64,000 bases of DNA from Sulfuritalea sp. (GTDB taxonomy: Bacteria; Pseudomonadota; Gammaproteobacteria; Burkholderiales; Rhodocyclaceae), in the NCBI GenBank assembly GCA_023229545.1, contig JALNZB010000015.1, positions 1 to 64,000 on the forward strand, written 5' to 3'. The notes beneath the pieces are model-generated. The model ran no database searches. It was not told where the DNA came from and saw only the letters and a program-made list of their open reading frames with translations. This document shows, piece by piece, positions 46,693 to 57,290 of the stretch. Numbering within the stretch: the stretch's first letter is position 1; each line of letters begins with the position of its first letter. The translations under genes were made by a program, and so were the position numbers.

Positions 46693-48864
46693 GTGAGTTC
46701 CCAGGTCAAACTGATCACAGCCGTCGTGGTTGCCTGCGGCTTCTTGTGGGCTGTCCTGCTGGCGGCGGGCGGCGTTATTGGCTCGGGGCTTGAAGCGCAG
46801 GAGCAGGCGCTGCTTGCAGCCGTGTTCGAGCGTCGCCTGGGCGCCTTGTTGATGATTGTCTTTGTCGCCTGCGTCTTTCTGTTTCTCATGCTGCGCGCCG
46901 CGCACGAGTTTCTGGTTTTGCCCCCGGCACGGGCTGCGGAAGAAGCCCGTGCCATGCTCGAAGAGCCGTCGACCCGCTTGACCGTGCAGGGTAGTCGCGA
47001 GTTGCAGGCTTTGCTTGTCACCGTCAATCGACTAGCCGAGCAGCATCAGGCGCGCGACGAAGATATCGAAGTGCGAATCGGCGCCGCCAATGCGGCGGCC
47101 GAGGCTGATCGCAACCGCTTCGCCGTGCTCATGTCGGAACTCGCGCAAGGTGTCATCGTCTGCAATCTCGATGGTCGGGTGCTGCTCTACAACCGTCGCG
47201 CCCGCGCCATTTTCGCCGGCTCGTCGGGCCATGGCATGGCGGCACTCGGTCTTGGCCGTTCGATCTACGGCATTTTTGACCGGCACCTGATTGCCTACGC
47301 CCTCGAAAATATCGATACGCGGCGGCGCACTCACCGTCACTTCGTTGCGGTGACCGAATCCGGTCGCCTGCTGCGCGTTCTGGTGGCGCCCATACCCGAG
47401 GCGGGGGCCGCGATCGAGGACGGTGCGGAGGACGGTGTCGGGACCGGCGCGGAGGCGGGATTCTCCGGCTACATGACGATGATCGAGGATATGACCGAGA
47501 CATTCGACAGCGAGTCAACGCGCGACCAGTTGTTGCAGGATCTCACCGAGAGCAGTCGGGGCCCGGTGGCCAGTCTGCGCGCCGCCGCCGAGACGCTGTA
47601 CGACTACGCCGACATGAGCGCCGAGGAGCATCGGCGTTTTCTCGAGGTCGTCCGCGACGAGGCCGGAAGCCTTGCCGGGCGCGTCGAAACGGCGGCACGC
47701 ACGTATGCGGCGGTGCTCAAGTCGCGCTGGCCACTGGAGGAAATGCTCGGCTCCGATCTGTTGATGGCGGCCTGTCGCCGGATCGCCGACCGCTGCTCCT
47801 TGCCGGTGAGCCTCGAAGACGTCGATACCGAGGTATGGGTCAAGGTTGATGGTTTCTCCCTGTTGCAGGCGATGACCTATCTTGCGGCTCGTCTGCGCGA
47901 CGAATACCAGATCAAGGAGATATCGCTGCGTCTGAGCCGGGACGGCGCGATGGCGCATGTCGACCTGATCTGGTCAGGGGTGTTCATGAGCACCGAGACG
48001 GTGATGCATTGGGAACTTGACCCGATGACCGTGGCTGGGGAGTCGTCGCCACTGACGGTGCGTGACGTCGTCGAGCGCAACGGGGGCGAAGTATGGTTTC
48101 AGCGCGATCGCGCTTCACACCGCGCCTTCTTTCGATTCCTGCTGCCGGTCGTTAGCGAGCAGGCGGCGAGTTCTTCCGCTGCGGAAACCGCGATGGTCGA
48201 CAGCCGTCCCGAGTTCTACGACTTCGATCTGTTCAAGGGCGAGGAAACCGGTCTGGCGCTGGACGACCGGCTCCTGGCGCAGTTGACCTACACTGCCTTC
48301 GATACGGAGACCACCGGCCTTGATCCGTCGGCGGGCGATGAGATCATCCAGATCGGCGCGGTGCGCATCGTCAATCGCCGCCTGCTGCGGCAGGAATCCT
48401 TCGAGCAGTTGATCGATCCGCAGCGGAGCCTGCCGGCGCAGTCGGTGAAGATTCACGGCATTACCGCCGACATGCTGTCCGGTCAGCCGCCCATCGGGCG
48501 TGTACTACCGATGTTCCGCGCCTTCGTCGCCGATACCGTGCTGGTGGCGCACAACGCGGCATTCGACATGCGCTTTCTGGAATTGAAGGAAGCCAGCACC
48601 GGAATCCGCTTCGACCGTCCGGTGCTCGATACATTTCTGCTCTCCGCCGTGCTGTTTCCGAATCAGGAGTCGCATCGTCTGGAAGCCATCGCCCAGCGGC
48701 TGGGCGTATCGGTGCTCGGACGCCACACGGCGGTCGGCGACGCCATCGTCACCGCCGAGGTTTTCCTCAAGATGCTGCCATTGCTCGTCGACCGGGGCAT
48801 CCGCACGCTGGGTGAAGCTCGTGAGGCCAGTGAGAAAACCTACCATGCCCGCATTCATTACTGA
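46693..48864 (+). CDS. degenerate sensor kinase fused to DnaQ-type 3'-5' exonuclease
   Basis: A 723-residue protein, GTG start. Two membrane helices (residues 8-30 and 50-68) precede a HAMP-like linker, a PAS domain (RFAVLMSELAQGVIVCNLDG), and a histidine-kinase-like region. The phosphoacceptor box reads TESSRGPVASLRAAAE with Arg where His is expected, and the ATPase part lacks the N and G boxes, so it should not phosphorylate. The C-terminal 180 residues are a full DEDDh exonuclease: TAFDTETTGLDPSAGDEIIQ, 'LVAHNAAFDMRFLE' and GRHTAVGDAIVTAEVF. In Pseudomonas a separate DnaQ-like gene lies by a DUF294 gene, as here, next to acetate permease. Confidence 0.88.
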   Translation: MSSQVKLITAVVVACGFLWAVLLAAGGVIGSGLEAQEQALLAAVFERRLGALLMIVFVACVFLFLMLRAAHEFLVLPPARAAEEARAMLEEPSTRLTVQGSRELQALLVTVNRLAEQHQARDEDIEVRIGAANAAAEADRNRFAVLMSELAQGVIVCNLDGRVLLYNRRARAIFAGSSGHGMAALGLGRSIYGIFDRHLIAYALENIDTRRRTHRHFVAVTESGRLLRVLVAPIPEAGAAIEDGAEDGVGTGAEAGFSGYMTMIEDMTETFDSESTRDQLLQDLTESSRGPVASLRAAAETLYDYADMSAEEHRRFLEVVRDEAGSLAGRVETAARTYAAVLKSRWPLEEMLGSDLLMAACRRIADRCSLPVSLEDVDTEVWVKVDGFSLLQAMTYLAARLRDEYQIKEISLRLSRDGAMAHVDLIWSGVFMSTETVMHWELDPMTVAGESSPLTVRDVVERNGGEVWFQRDRASHRAFFRFLLPVVSEQAASSSAAETAMVDSRPEFYDFDLFKGEETGLALDDRLLAQLTYTAFDTETTGLDPSAGDEIIQIGAVRIVNRRLLRQESFEQLIDPQRSLPAQSVKIHGITADMLSGQPPIGRVLPMFRAFVADTVLVAHNAAFDMRFLELKEASTGIRFDRPVLDTFLLSAVLFPNQESHRLEAIAQRLGVSVLGRHTAVGDAIVTAEVFLKMLPLLVDRGIRTLGEAREASEKTYHARIHY

Positions 48865-48882
48865 GGGCGCCTCGTCGACGCG

Positions 48883-50307
48883 GTGTCGGTGAACCTCAAT
48901 ACCACGTTGCACCACCTGCCGCTGGCGCCGCCCGTGGTGGTCGATCCGGCGACCTCGGTGCGTGACGCCCTGCGCGCCATCGACGCACGGGGCGCCGAGG
49001 CTGCCGTCATTGTCGATACGGCGAGCTCGGTGCCGCTCGGCATCGTGACCCTGCGCGACGCGCTACGCGCCATCGTCAATAACGAATGCGATGTGGCCGG
49101 GCCAGTGGCTAGCGTCATGACCGGCGGGCTGTCCAGCCTCCCGGCGGAAGCCACGGTGCATCAGGCAACGGTCCTCATGTTTCGTCGCGGCATGCGCCAC
49201 CTGATTCTGACCGGGGCCGATGGACGCCTGTTCAACGTCGTCTCTCAGGGTGATCTGTATGGCATGCAGGCGGCAGACTCGGCGAGTCTGGCCAACGCCA
49301 TTCTGGCAACCCGGACCATCGCCGAACTTGCCGCGCAGACCACTGCCGTGAGCCGCTTCGCTGCCCGTCGCCTGGTCGAGGGCAGCGGCGCGGAAGCCCT
49401 GTGCGAATGGATTTCGGCGCTCAATGACCTGATTGCCCTGCAAGCCATCGATCTGGTAGAGGGCGAGTTCGATCTTCCTTATGTACCGTGGTGCTGGCTG
49501 GTTTTTGGCTCGGAGGGCAGGCTGGAACAGACGCTGGTCACGGATCAGGATAACGGCATTATTTTCGTCGCGGACTCGGCGGAGGAGGCGGATGATCTGC
49601 GGCGGAAATTCCTGCCCTTCGCCCAAGCGGTCAACGCGGCGCTCGATGTCTGCGGATTCCCGCTATGCACCGGGAAGATCATGGCCGGCAACCCGGCCTG
49701 GTGTCTTTCCAGTCACGAGTGGAAGCGGCGCTTTGACGGCTGGATCACGGTGCCGCAGCCAAAAGCCCTGCTCAATGCCACCATCTTTTTTGATTTCCGA
49801 CCGCTTTATGGCCGCGAAGAATTGGTGACCGAACTGCAACGCTGGCTCTTGCATCGCATCAAGGGCAACACAGCCTTCCTGCGCGCGATGGCGGTCAATG
49901 CGCTGGAGCAGGAACCGCCGTTGAGCTGGTGGCGTGACTTCCGCTGCAACGACAACCGCGAGTATCCCCGCACGCTCGATCTCAAAGGGCAGGGTATCCG
50001 CCTGTTTGTCGATGCGCTGCGCATACTTGCGCTGGCTCACGGGGTCGACCACACCAACACCGTCGAGCGCCTGCGCGGCATGCGGCAGGCTCTGGGCATG
50101 CCGCTTGAGGAGGCGGCGGCGATGGCGGCCGCTTTCTACCAGATACAGCGCCTGCGCTTGCAGAATCAGGTGTCCGGCGAGTTTCCCGAAGCCGCCAACC
50201 GGATCAATCCCGACCGTCTGCACCAACTCGACCGGCAAATTCTCAAGGAAGCCTTTCGCCAGGCGCGCACGCTGCAACAGCGGTTGCGGCTGGATTTCCT
50301 GAACTAG
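48883..50307 (+). CDS. CBS-domain DUF294 nucleotidyltransferase
   Basis: A 474-residue cytosolic protein, GTG start. Two CBS motifs lie at residues ~15-125 (PATSVRDALRAIDARGAEAAV; GMRHLILTGADG), likely for adenyl ligands. A nucleotidyltransferase domain follows, with GSEGRLEQTLVTDQDN, and then the DUF294 C-terminal domain (FDGWITVPQPKALLNATIFF). This is the GlnD/KNTase-like fold, and the substrate is unknown. In other proteobacteria such genes sit with a DnaQ-like exonuclease and an acetate-type symporter; here only the exonuclease fusion is beside it. Confidence 0.85.
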   Translation: MSVNLNTTLHHLPLAPPVVVDPATSVRDALRAIDARGAEAAVIVDTASSVPLGIVTLRDALRAIVNNECDVAGPVASVMTGGLSSLPAEATVHQATVLMFRRGMRHLILTGADGRLFNVVSQGDLYGMQAADSASLANAILATRTIAELAAQTTAVSRFAARRLVEGSGAEALCEWISALNDLIALQAIDLVEGEFDLPYVPWCWLVFGSEGRLEQTLVTDQDNGIIFVADSAEEADDLRRKFLPFAQAVNAALDVCGFPLCTGKIMAGNPAWCLSSHEWKRRFDGWITVPQPKALLNATIFFDFRPLYGREELVTELQRWLLHRIKGNTAFLRAMAVNALEQEPPLSWWRDFRCNDNREYPRTLDLKGQGIRLFVDALRILALAHGVDHTNTVERLRGMRQALGMPLEEAAAMAAAFYQIQRLRLQNQVSGEFPEAANRINPDRLHQLDRQILKEAFRQARTLQQRLRLDFLN

Positions 50308-50795
50308 GCGTTCCCCGCCTTTCCTTGGTTTTTCCCTGAGTTGCCCTGGGTACTTGCGGTATTGCGGTTGGGGCATTCCTCGCGCAAGCAATCGGCATAC
50401 AGGCAAAGCGAGTGCGCCTTGACGGCGAACTGTTTTGCCCTGGCGATGCTGGCTTGGCGTTTTTCTATGACGGAATCGCAGAATTCCTCGACGCGACCGC
50501 ATTGCAGGCAGACGAGATGGTCGTGGTGTTGGCCTTCGTTCAGCTCGAATACCGACTTTCCCGAGTCGAAGACATGGCGCTCAAGAAGTCCGGCCTGTTC
50601 GAATTGCTGGAGAACCCGGTAAACCGTCGCCAGGCCGATGTTTTCGCCATCGCGGTGGAGCTGGCGATATACGTCCTCGGCGCCAAGATGCCGGCTCGAT
50701 TCCCTTTCCTGCGCCTTGTGGAACAGTTCAAGAATCCTCAGGCGCGGGATCGTAAGTTTGAGGCCGGTTTTTTTGAGATCTTCGGAGTTGGACAC
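50304..50795 (-). CDS. fur: ferric uptake regulator Fur
   Basis: A 163-residue Fe2+-dependent repressor. Homology begins at the GTG of 50795 (SNSEDLKKTGLKLTIPRLRI), so this is the start; longer open frame upstream covers the divergent promoter. Visible parts are the winged helix (ATVYRVLQQFEQAGLLERH) and the metal motif HHDHLVCLQCGRVEEFCD. The tail 'CLYADCLREECPNRN' has more cysteines and a longer extension than E. coli Fur. It is divergent from a Fur-box operon for iron import. Its stop overlaps the converging DUF294 gene by four bases. Confidence 0.93.
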   Translation of the reverse strand: MSNSEDLKKTGLKLTIPRLRILELFHKAQERESSRHLGAEDVYRQLHRDGENIGLATVYRVLQQFEQAGLLERHVFDSGKSVFELNEGQHHDHLVCLQCGRVEEFCDSVIEKRQASIARAKQFAVKAHSLCLYADCLREECPNRNTASTQGNSGKNQGKAGNA

Positions 50796-50883
50796 ATCAC
50801 CACCTGTTGTGCTGGCACCGGGGAACGCGGGACACCTGCCGGTATCGGGCGTGTTCGCCAATGGTGCGAATTGTAACCGCAAC

Positions 50884-50937
50884 TTGACACGTCGATCCCC
50901 TCTTGTGATAATGAGAATTACTCGCATTCGCATTATC
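50884..50937 (+). promoter_or_regulatory. sigma70 promoter with overlapping Fur box
   Basis: -35 TTGACA (50884-50889), 17-base spacer, -10 GATAAT (50907-50912). The Fur-box match gataatgagaattactcgc starts on the -10 (50907) and fits the 19-bp consensus at about 14 positions, and the outer pair gataatg...cattatc (50907-50937) adds symmetry. Iron-loaded Fur would block RNA polymerase here. Confidence 0.85.
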
Positions 50938-50955
50938 AACCTGAAAGGGAAACGC

Positions 50956-51507
50956 ATGAACCTGAAAATCCGTATTGCCGCAGGATTCGCCATTGCCGGC
51001 ATCGTCTGGTCGGCACACGCGCTCGAATACCCCATCGGCGCGCCGCGCAACCTCGCTGGTATGGAAGTGGCCGCTGTTTATCTCCAGGCCGTCGAGATGG
51101 AACCGGAAGGCCACATGCGCAAGGCTGCGGACTCCGACATTCACCTCGAAGCCGACATCCACGCTATGGCCAACAACGCCAGCGGTTTTGCCGAAGGCAT
51201 GTGGATTCCGCATCTGCTGGTGAAATATGAACTCACCAAGCTGCCTCGCGGCGAAGTCATCAAGGGCGACATGATGCCGATGGTGGCCTCCGACGGCCCG
51301 CACTACGGCGACAACGTCAAGCTCAAGGGCCCAGGCAAATACAAGGTCAAGTTCATCATCTATCCGCCCAGCGCCAAGGAAAACCCTGCGGGCAACATGT
51401 TCGGTCGCCACACCGACCGCGCCACTGGCGTGCGTCCCTGGTTCAAGGCGGTCGAGGCCGAGTGGGAATTCACCTACGCCGGCGTCGGCAAGAAGGGCGG
51501 CTACTGA
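50956..51507 (+). CDS. P19/Tpd-family periplasmic iron transport protein
   Basis: A 183-residue exported protein (signal peptide ending SAHA) of the P19/Tp34/FetP family, which binds Cu and Fe at a histidine/methionine site. Visible are 'YPIGAPRNLAGMEVAAVYLQ', 'DIHLEADIHAMANN' with metal-ligand His residues, and FGRHTDRATGVRPWF. In Campylobacter P19 and in E. coli FetP works with an FTR1-like permease, as the next genes suggest. The start follows a GGGAAACGC leader; the Fur box is 49 bases upstream. Confidence 0.9.
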   Translation: MNLKIRIAAGFAIAGIVWSAHALEYPIGAPRNLAGMEVAAVYLQAVEMEPEGHMRKAADSDIHLEADIHAMANNASGFAEGMWIPHLLVKYELTKLPRGEVIKGDMMPMVASDGPHYGDNVKLKGPGKYKVKFIIYPPSAKENPAGNMFGRHTDRATGVRPWFKAVEAEWEFTYAGVGKKGGY

Positions 51508-51508
51508 G

Positions 51509-51964
51509 ATGAATTTCCTCCGCAACGCCATGGTCGAGGTTCGTGGCCGGAGCTTTTACGCTGAGGGTGCCGGGCATGCGCGCCACGGTCGGGTTCTGAA
51601 CATGTTGCGCGCAGATTTCGTACATGCGGCCTTTGTCATTGCGCTCTGGCTGGGCTTGGGCTGGGCAGTGGAGGCGGCTGCCCAGACGGCGCCGGCGGAT
51701 CCGCTGGTGTTCTCGATCGTCATAAAGGACGGGCGCATCGCGCCGGCGCGGCTGGAAGTGCCGGCCGGGCGCAAGATCAAGCTCGCGGTCAAGAACGAGG
51801 GACCCGGCCCCAGCGAGTTCGAGAACCTCAGCCTGCGCGTCGAGAAGGTGCTGGCGCCGGGCGCCTCGTCCTTCCTCGTGATCCATCCGCTCAAGCCGGG
51901 CACCTACCGCTTCATCGACGAGTTTCACCCGACCACTTCCGAAATGCTGCTGATTGCCAAATAA
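51509..51964 (+). CDS. cupredoxin-like exported protein
   Basis: A 151-residue protein (from the ATG at 51509, one base after the previous stop). The C-terminal 100 residues are a cupredoxin_1/EfeO-like domain (FSIVIKDGRIAPARLEVPAG, KPGTYRFIDEFHPTTSE). The first 31 residues do not look like a signal; an internal ATG at 51602 (MLRADFVHAAFVIALWLGLG) would give a normal signal peptide and may be the real start. It may deliver copper or electrons to the iron permease. Confidence 0.75.
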   Translation: MNFLRNAMVEVRGRSFYAEGAGHARHGRVLNMLRADFVHAAFVIALWLGLGWAVEAAAQTAPADPLVFSIVIKDGRIAPARLEVPAGRKIKLAVKNEGPGPSEFENLSLRVEKVLAPGASSFLVIHPLKPGTYRFIDEFHPTTSEMLLIAK

Positions 51965-51973
51965 GGATCTGAA

Positions 51974-52786
51974 ATGCTGAATGCCCTGATCGTCGTCTTT
52001 CGCGAAAGCCTCGAAGCCATGCTGGTGATCGGCGTGCTGCTGGCGTGGATTGCGCGCCAACCCGAACCGGCCACCCTCAAACGCGGGCTGTGGCTCGGCG
52101 TCGCGACCGGAATCGCGCTGGCGCTGGCGCTGGGCTTTGCCACCTTCGCCGCCCAGAGCCAACTGGCGGGCGAGGCGCTGGAGAAGTTCCAGGTGGGCAT
52201 GGTGCTGTTTGCCTCGGCGCTGATCGTGCAGATGGTGCTGTGGATGCATCGTCATGGTCGCCACATGCGGCGCGAACTGGAAGCCCAGGCCGGTCGCGCC
52301 GTCGGCGCGCTGGGCATCGGCGCCGTGGCGGCGCTGGCAGTGGCGCGTGAAGGCGCCGAAACCGTGATCTTCCTCTACGGTCTGGGTCTTGAAAGCGGCG
52401 GTGGCGACCGCGTCGCACTGCTCGCCGCAGCGCTCGCCGGCTTCGCCCTGGCGGTCGCCACGGGCTGGCTGGTGGCGCGCGGCGCGCGCTTTCTCAGTTT
52501 CCGCGCGCTGTTCGCCGCCAGCGAAATCCTGTTGCTGGTGATCGCCAGTTCGCTGCTGACCGCCGGCGTGGACCGCATGATCGGCCTCGACTGGCTGCCG
52601 CCGCTGCTCGACCCGGTGTGGGACAGCTCAGGCCTGCTCGACGATGGCGGCGGTGTCGGTCGCGTGCTGGCCGATTTCGCCGGCTACCGCGCGCGCCCTT
52701 CGGCCAGCCTGCTGATCGCCTATGCCGCCTTCTGGGCGTATGCCCTGTGGCGCCTCGGTCGTAGCGCCTCGACCGCCGCCCGCTGA
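51974..52786 (+). CDS. FTR1-family iron permease
   Basis: A 270-residue inner-membrane protein with seven predicted helices. Both REXXE iron motifs of the family are present: FRESLEAML near residue 10 and REGAETVIF near residue 120. Such permeases import Fe3+ released by an oxidising or reducing partner. With the P19-like, cupredoxin and 4Fe-4S proteins it forms one Fur-regulated operon. Confidence 0.92.
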   Translation: MLNALIVVFRESLEAMLVIGVLLAWIARQPEPATLKRGLWLGVATGIALALALGFATFAAQSQLAGEALEKFQVGMVLFASALIVQMVLWMHRHGRHMRRELEAQAGRAVGALGIGAVAALAVAREGAETVIFLYGLGLESGGGDRVALLAAALAGFALAVATGWLVARGARFLSFRALFAASEILLLVIASSLLTAGVDRMIGLDWLPPLLDPVWDSSGLLDDGGGVGRVLADFAGYRARPSASLLIAYAAFWAYALWRLGRSASTAAR

Positions 52787-52790
52787 TGCC

Positions 52791-54287
52791 ATGGAAAATA
52801 CATACGCCCTCAAGTTCGCGCCGCCCATTGCACACCCTGCCCGAAATGACCGAACTCGTTTGGCCCGTCTGGGCGACTGGATGGCGCGCCATCGCCGTGC
52901 CATCCTAGCCATCCAGTGGGTCATCGTGATTTTCTACACCGCGCTGGTCGTGCTGCCCGCCTTTCTGCCGCAGCCCCTGCCGGAATCGCGACTGTTCTCG
53001 GGCAACTACGGCGCCAGCTCCTTCATCGACCCGAGCCTGTGTCTGGCGTCGGGCGAACCCGTCATGCAAGAGAAGACGCCGACTCTCACTCCCTGGCATG
53101 ACAAGCTCGTACTCTTCGCCCAGTTCGCCTTCTGGGGAATCTGGTGGCCCTTCGTCATCCTGTCGGTGATGCTGATGGGCCGCGTCTGGTGTGGCGTGTT
53201 TTGCCCCGAGGGTGCGCTGACCGAGTTTGCCAGCCGGCATGGTCGCGGTGGGCCGATTCCGCGCTGGGTGCGCTGGGGCGGCTGGCCTGTGCTTGCCTTT
53301 GCGCTGACCACGATTTATGGCCAGCTCGTCAGCGTCTATGAATATCCCAAAGCGGTACTGGTGATTCTCGGCGGTTCCACCGTGGCGGCTACCGCCGCCG
53401 GTTATCTGTGGGGCAAGGGCAAGCGCGTCTGGTGTCGCTACCTGTGCCCGGTGTCCGGCGTCTTCGCCTTGCTGGCGCGGCTGGCGCCGTTGGCGTTTCG
53501 CGTTGATCGCGCTGCCTGGGAGCGCTACCCGAAAAAGCGCGTAGCCGTCGATTGTGCGCCGCTGCTGGGCGTCAAGCATCTGCAAGGCATGGCGCAATGT
53601 CACGCCTGCGGTCGTTGCAGCGATCATCGCGAGGCGGTGACGCTGGCCCCGCGCTCGCCGAATGCCGAGATCCTCGGTGGCCCGTCGCCGACAACCAGCG
53701 AAGTGCTGCTGCTGGCTTTCGGTATTTTCGGCGTAGCCATCGGCGCCTTTCAATGGACCGTCAATCCGTGGTTCGTGCGGGGCAAGCAGGGCGCCGCCGA
53801 ATGGCTGGTGAATCACGACATCCTCTGGCCGCTGGCCGACAGCCCGGCGTGGTGGCTACTGACCCGCTACCCGGAGGCCAACGACGTGTTCACCTGGCTC
53901 GACGGCATCGCCATCCTGGGATACATCGGCGCCGTCACCCTCATCCTTGGTGGCCTCATACTCCTTGCTGTGCGCGGCTCGGCGCGGCTGGCCGGCATCG
54001 ACTGGCGGCGGCTGGCGCTGGGTCTCGTGCCACTGGGCGGTATCGGCCTGTTTCTCGGCCTGTCGATGATGACCGTCAGCCAGCTGCGTGCCGAAGGCAT
54101 CGTGCTGCCCTGGCTAGCGGCGCTACGCGGCGTGCTGCTCGCGATCGGCTTGGCCTGGTCCGGCTGGCTCGGCATGCAGCTGATCGCCGCTGGGCGCCGC
54201 AGCCTTGCGCGGCGTGCCATTGCTTGCGTTCCCTATGTTTTGTCGCTGGCGGGCGTTGCCACCTTCTGGATAGCGACGTTTTGGTAG
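52791..54287 (+). CDS. 4Fe-4S membrane protein, NapH/CcoG-like
   Basis: A 498-residue polytopic protein with start MENTYALKFAPPIAHPARND, four bases after the FTR1 stop. Two CP motifs (WCGVFCPEGA and WCRYLCPVSG) and a third, CHACGRCSDH, predict membrane-bound Fe-S clusters that carry electrons across the membrane, as in NapH/YccM proteins. Homologues accompany P19 systems in Campylobacter. It likely supplies or accepts electrons in iron import; direction is inference. Confidence 0.85.
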   Translation: MENTYALKFAPPIAHPARNDRTRLARLGDWMARHRRAILAIQWVIVIFYTALVVLPAFLPQPLPESRLFSGNYGASSFIDPSLCLASGEPVMQEKTPTLTPWHDKLVLFAQFAFWGIWWPFVILSVMLMGRVWCGVFCPEGALTEFASRHGRGGPIPRWVRWGGWPVLAFALTTIYGQLVSVYEYPKAVLVILGGSTVAATAAGYLWGKGKRVWCRYLCPVSGVFALLARLAPLAFRVDRAAWERYPKKRVAVDCAPLLGVKHLQGMAQCHACGRCSDHREAVTLAPRSPNAEILGGPSPTTSEVLLLAFGIFGVAIGAFQWTVNPWFVRGKQGAAEWLVNHDILWPLADSPAWWLLTRYPEANDVFTWLDGIAILGYIGAVTLILGGLILLAVRGSARLAGIDWRRLALGLVPLGGIGLFLGLSMMTVSQLRAEGIVLPWLAALRGVLLAIGLAWSGWLGMQLIAAGRRSLARRAIACVPYVLSLAGVATFWIATFW

Positions 54288-54368
54288 GCGCGTCTACCGC
54301 CGTTGCGATGTTCGTCGTTGCTGCGCGTTACCGACCAGGGGCACGGGAACGATGCGGACCCGCTGCAC

Positions 54369-55874
<1,506 letters not shown>

Positions 55875-56163
55875 TGGAACTCCTGAATCGGCCTGCCCCT
55901 CGCGGGGAACCGGTTCAGGCGGCGAAGCGCTTGAGGGGAATGCGGCGGAATGCCGGACTGGGCGCCAACCGGCAGGGCGCGCATGGCGCGTATTGTATTA
56001 CAGGAGGCAGTTGCCCGCGCCGACGCGCGACACAGTCCTCGCATCAATTGTTCCCACAAGTAGGCCATGGTTATATGGTTAATACTTTGGTATCATTGAA
56101 TAATGTGCAGGAAAGCGGTTATCTGGAAGGCTTTGATGTGCTGCGGGTTGGAGGAGGATAGAT

Positions 56164-57186
56164 TTGAAATATAGCGACAGCATTGAAAAAAGCGCCGAGT
56201 ATCTGAGGCAGGCTCTGCCCTTGATGTCCCGGCAGGCTACAGCGCTGCACCCGGTCAGCTATGCGGTCTGGTACGAATATGTAGCTGGCAATAATTCATC
56301 GTTGCGGGCGAGCATCGACGATCACACGCAGAACGGTGCCATCCTCGACGAAAAGACCACCGCCGAGATATTTCGCAAGCACATCGCCGAACTCGACGAA
56401 GATGCGGCGCGACGCGTCAGCGAAGGCTTCCAGAAGATCATGGCCGACATGTCCCAGTCTGCCTCGCTGGCGGGCGACCAGGCCAACCAGTTTGGCGGTG
56501 TGCTGGAAAAGTGGTCGGAAGGTTTGGCTGGATCGCAGTTGGGTACCGATGGCGGCATCGATGTGCTGCTCCAGCATACCCGCAGCATGCAAGGATCGAT
56601 CGGTTCGCTGAAAGGCCGCCTCGACGAAAGCCGTAACGAGATCGAGCAGTTGCGGCGTGAGGTGAGCCAGGCCAGGGAAGACGCGCTGGCTGACGGCTTG
56701 ACCGGATTGATCAATCGCCGGGGGTTCGATATGGCGCTGGCAGGTTGCCTGTCGGCATTCGAGGCCGAAGAACAGGGGCCGAGCCTGCTGATGACAGATA
56801 TCGATTTTTTCAAGCGGGTGAACGACAACTACGGGCACCTGTTTGGCGACAAGGTGATCCGCGCCGTGGCGCAGATACTCAAGGACAACGTCAAGGGCAA
56901 GGATACCGCTGCTCGTTATGGCGGCGAGGAGTTCGTCATCCTGCTGCCGGATACACCACTGGAGGGTGCGCGCCATCTGGCCGAAAGAATCAGGACATCG
57001 GTGGAAAAATTCCGCATCAAGCGCACCGACAAGAACGAGGCTGTGGCGAACATCACCGTTTCACTGGGTGTCACCAGTTATCGCCACGGCGAGTCGGGAA
57101 GCGACTTTGTGGCACGTGCCGATGCCGCACTGTACGCGTCGAAGCATCAGGGGCGCAATCGGGTCACCGTCGCCGGAACATTTTGA
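56164..57186 (+). CDS. diguanylate cyclase (GGDEF domain)
   Basis: A 340-residue soluble protein that should make cyclic di-GMP. The start is TTG at 56164 with GGAGGAGG upstream. A helical N-terminal sensory half ('HPVSYAVWYEYVAGNNSSLR') leads through a coiled coil to the GGDEF domain from residue ~175 (DALADGLTGLINRRGFD). The active site is GGEEF in ARYGGEEFVILLPD, which is catalytic in many enzymes. No RxxD inhibition site is obvious before it. The 289-base gap upstream has an AT-rich stretch (56060-56120) that likely holds its promoter. Confidence 0.9.
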   Translation: MKYSDSIEKSAEYLRQALPLMSRQATALHPVSYAVWYEYVAGNNSSLRASIDDHTQNGAILDEKTTAEIFRKHIAELDEDAARRVSEGFQKIMADMSQSASLAGDQANQFGGVLEKWSEGLAGSQLGTDGGIDVLLQHTRSMQGSIGSLKGRLDESRNEIEQLRREVSQAREDALADGLTGLINRRGFDMALAGCLSAFEAEEQGPSLLMTDIDFFKRVNDNYGHLFGDKVIRAVAQILKDNVKGKDTAARYGGEEFVILLPDTPLEGARHLAERIRTSVEKFRIKRTDKNEAVANITVSLGVTSYRHGESGSDFVARADAALYASKHQGRNRVTVAGTF

Positions 57187-57290
57187 ACGATCGAGGCGCT
57201 GCGCTTGCGTTACCTGTAGTCCGGCTCCCTGATCGTTGCCAGAGCGCGGTCAATGCGCCAGCGGGGGCTTGGCGTTTTTGACCCGGACAG

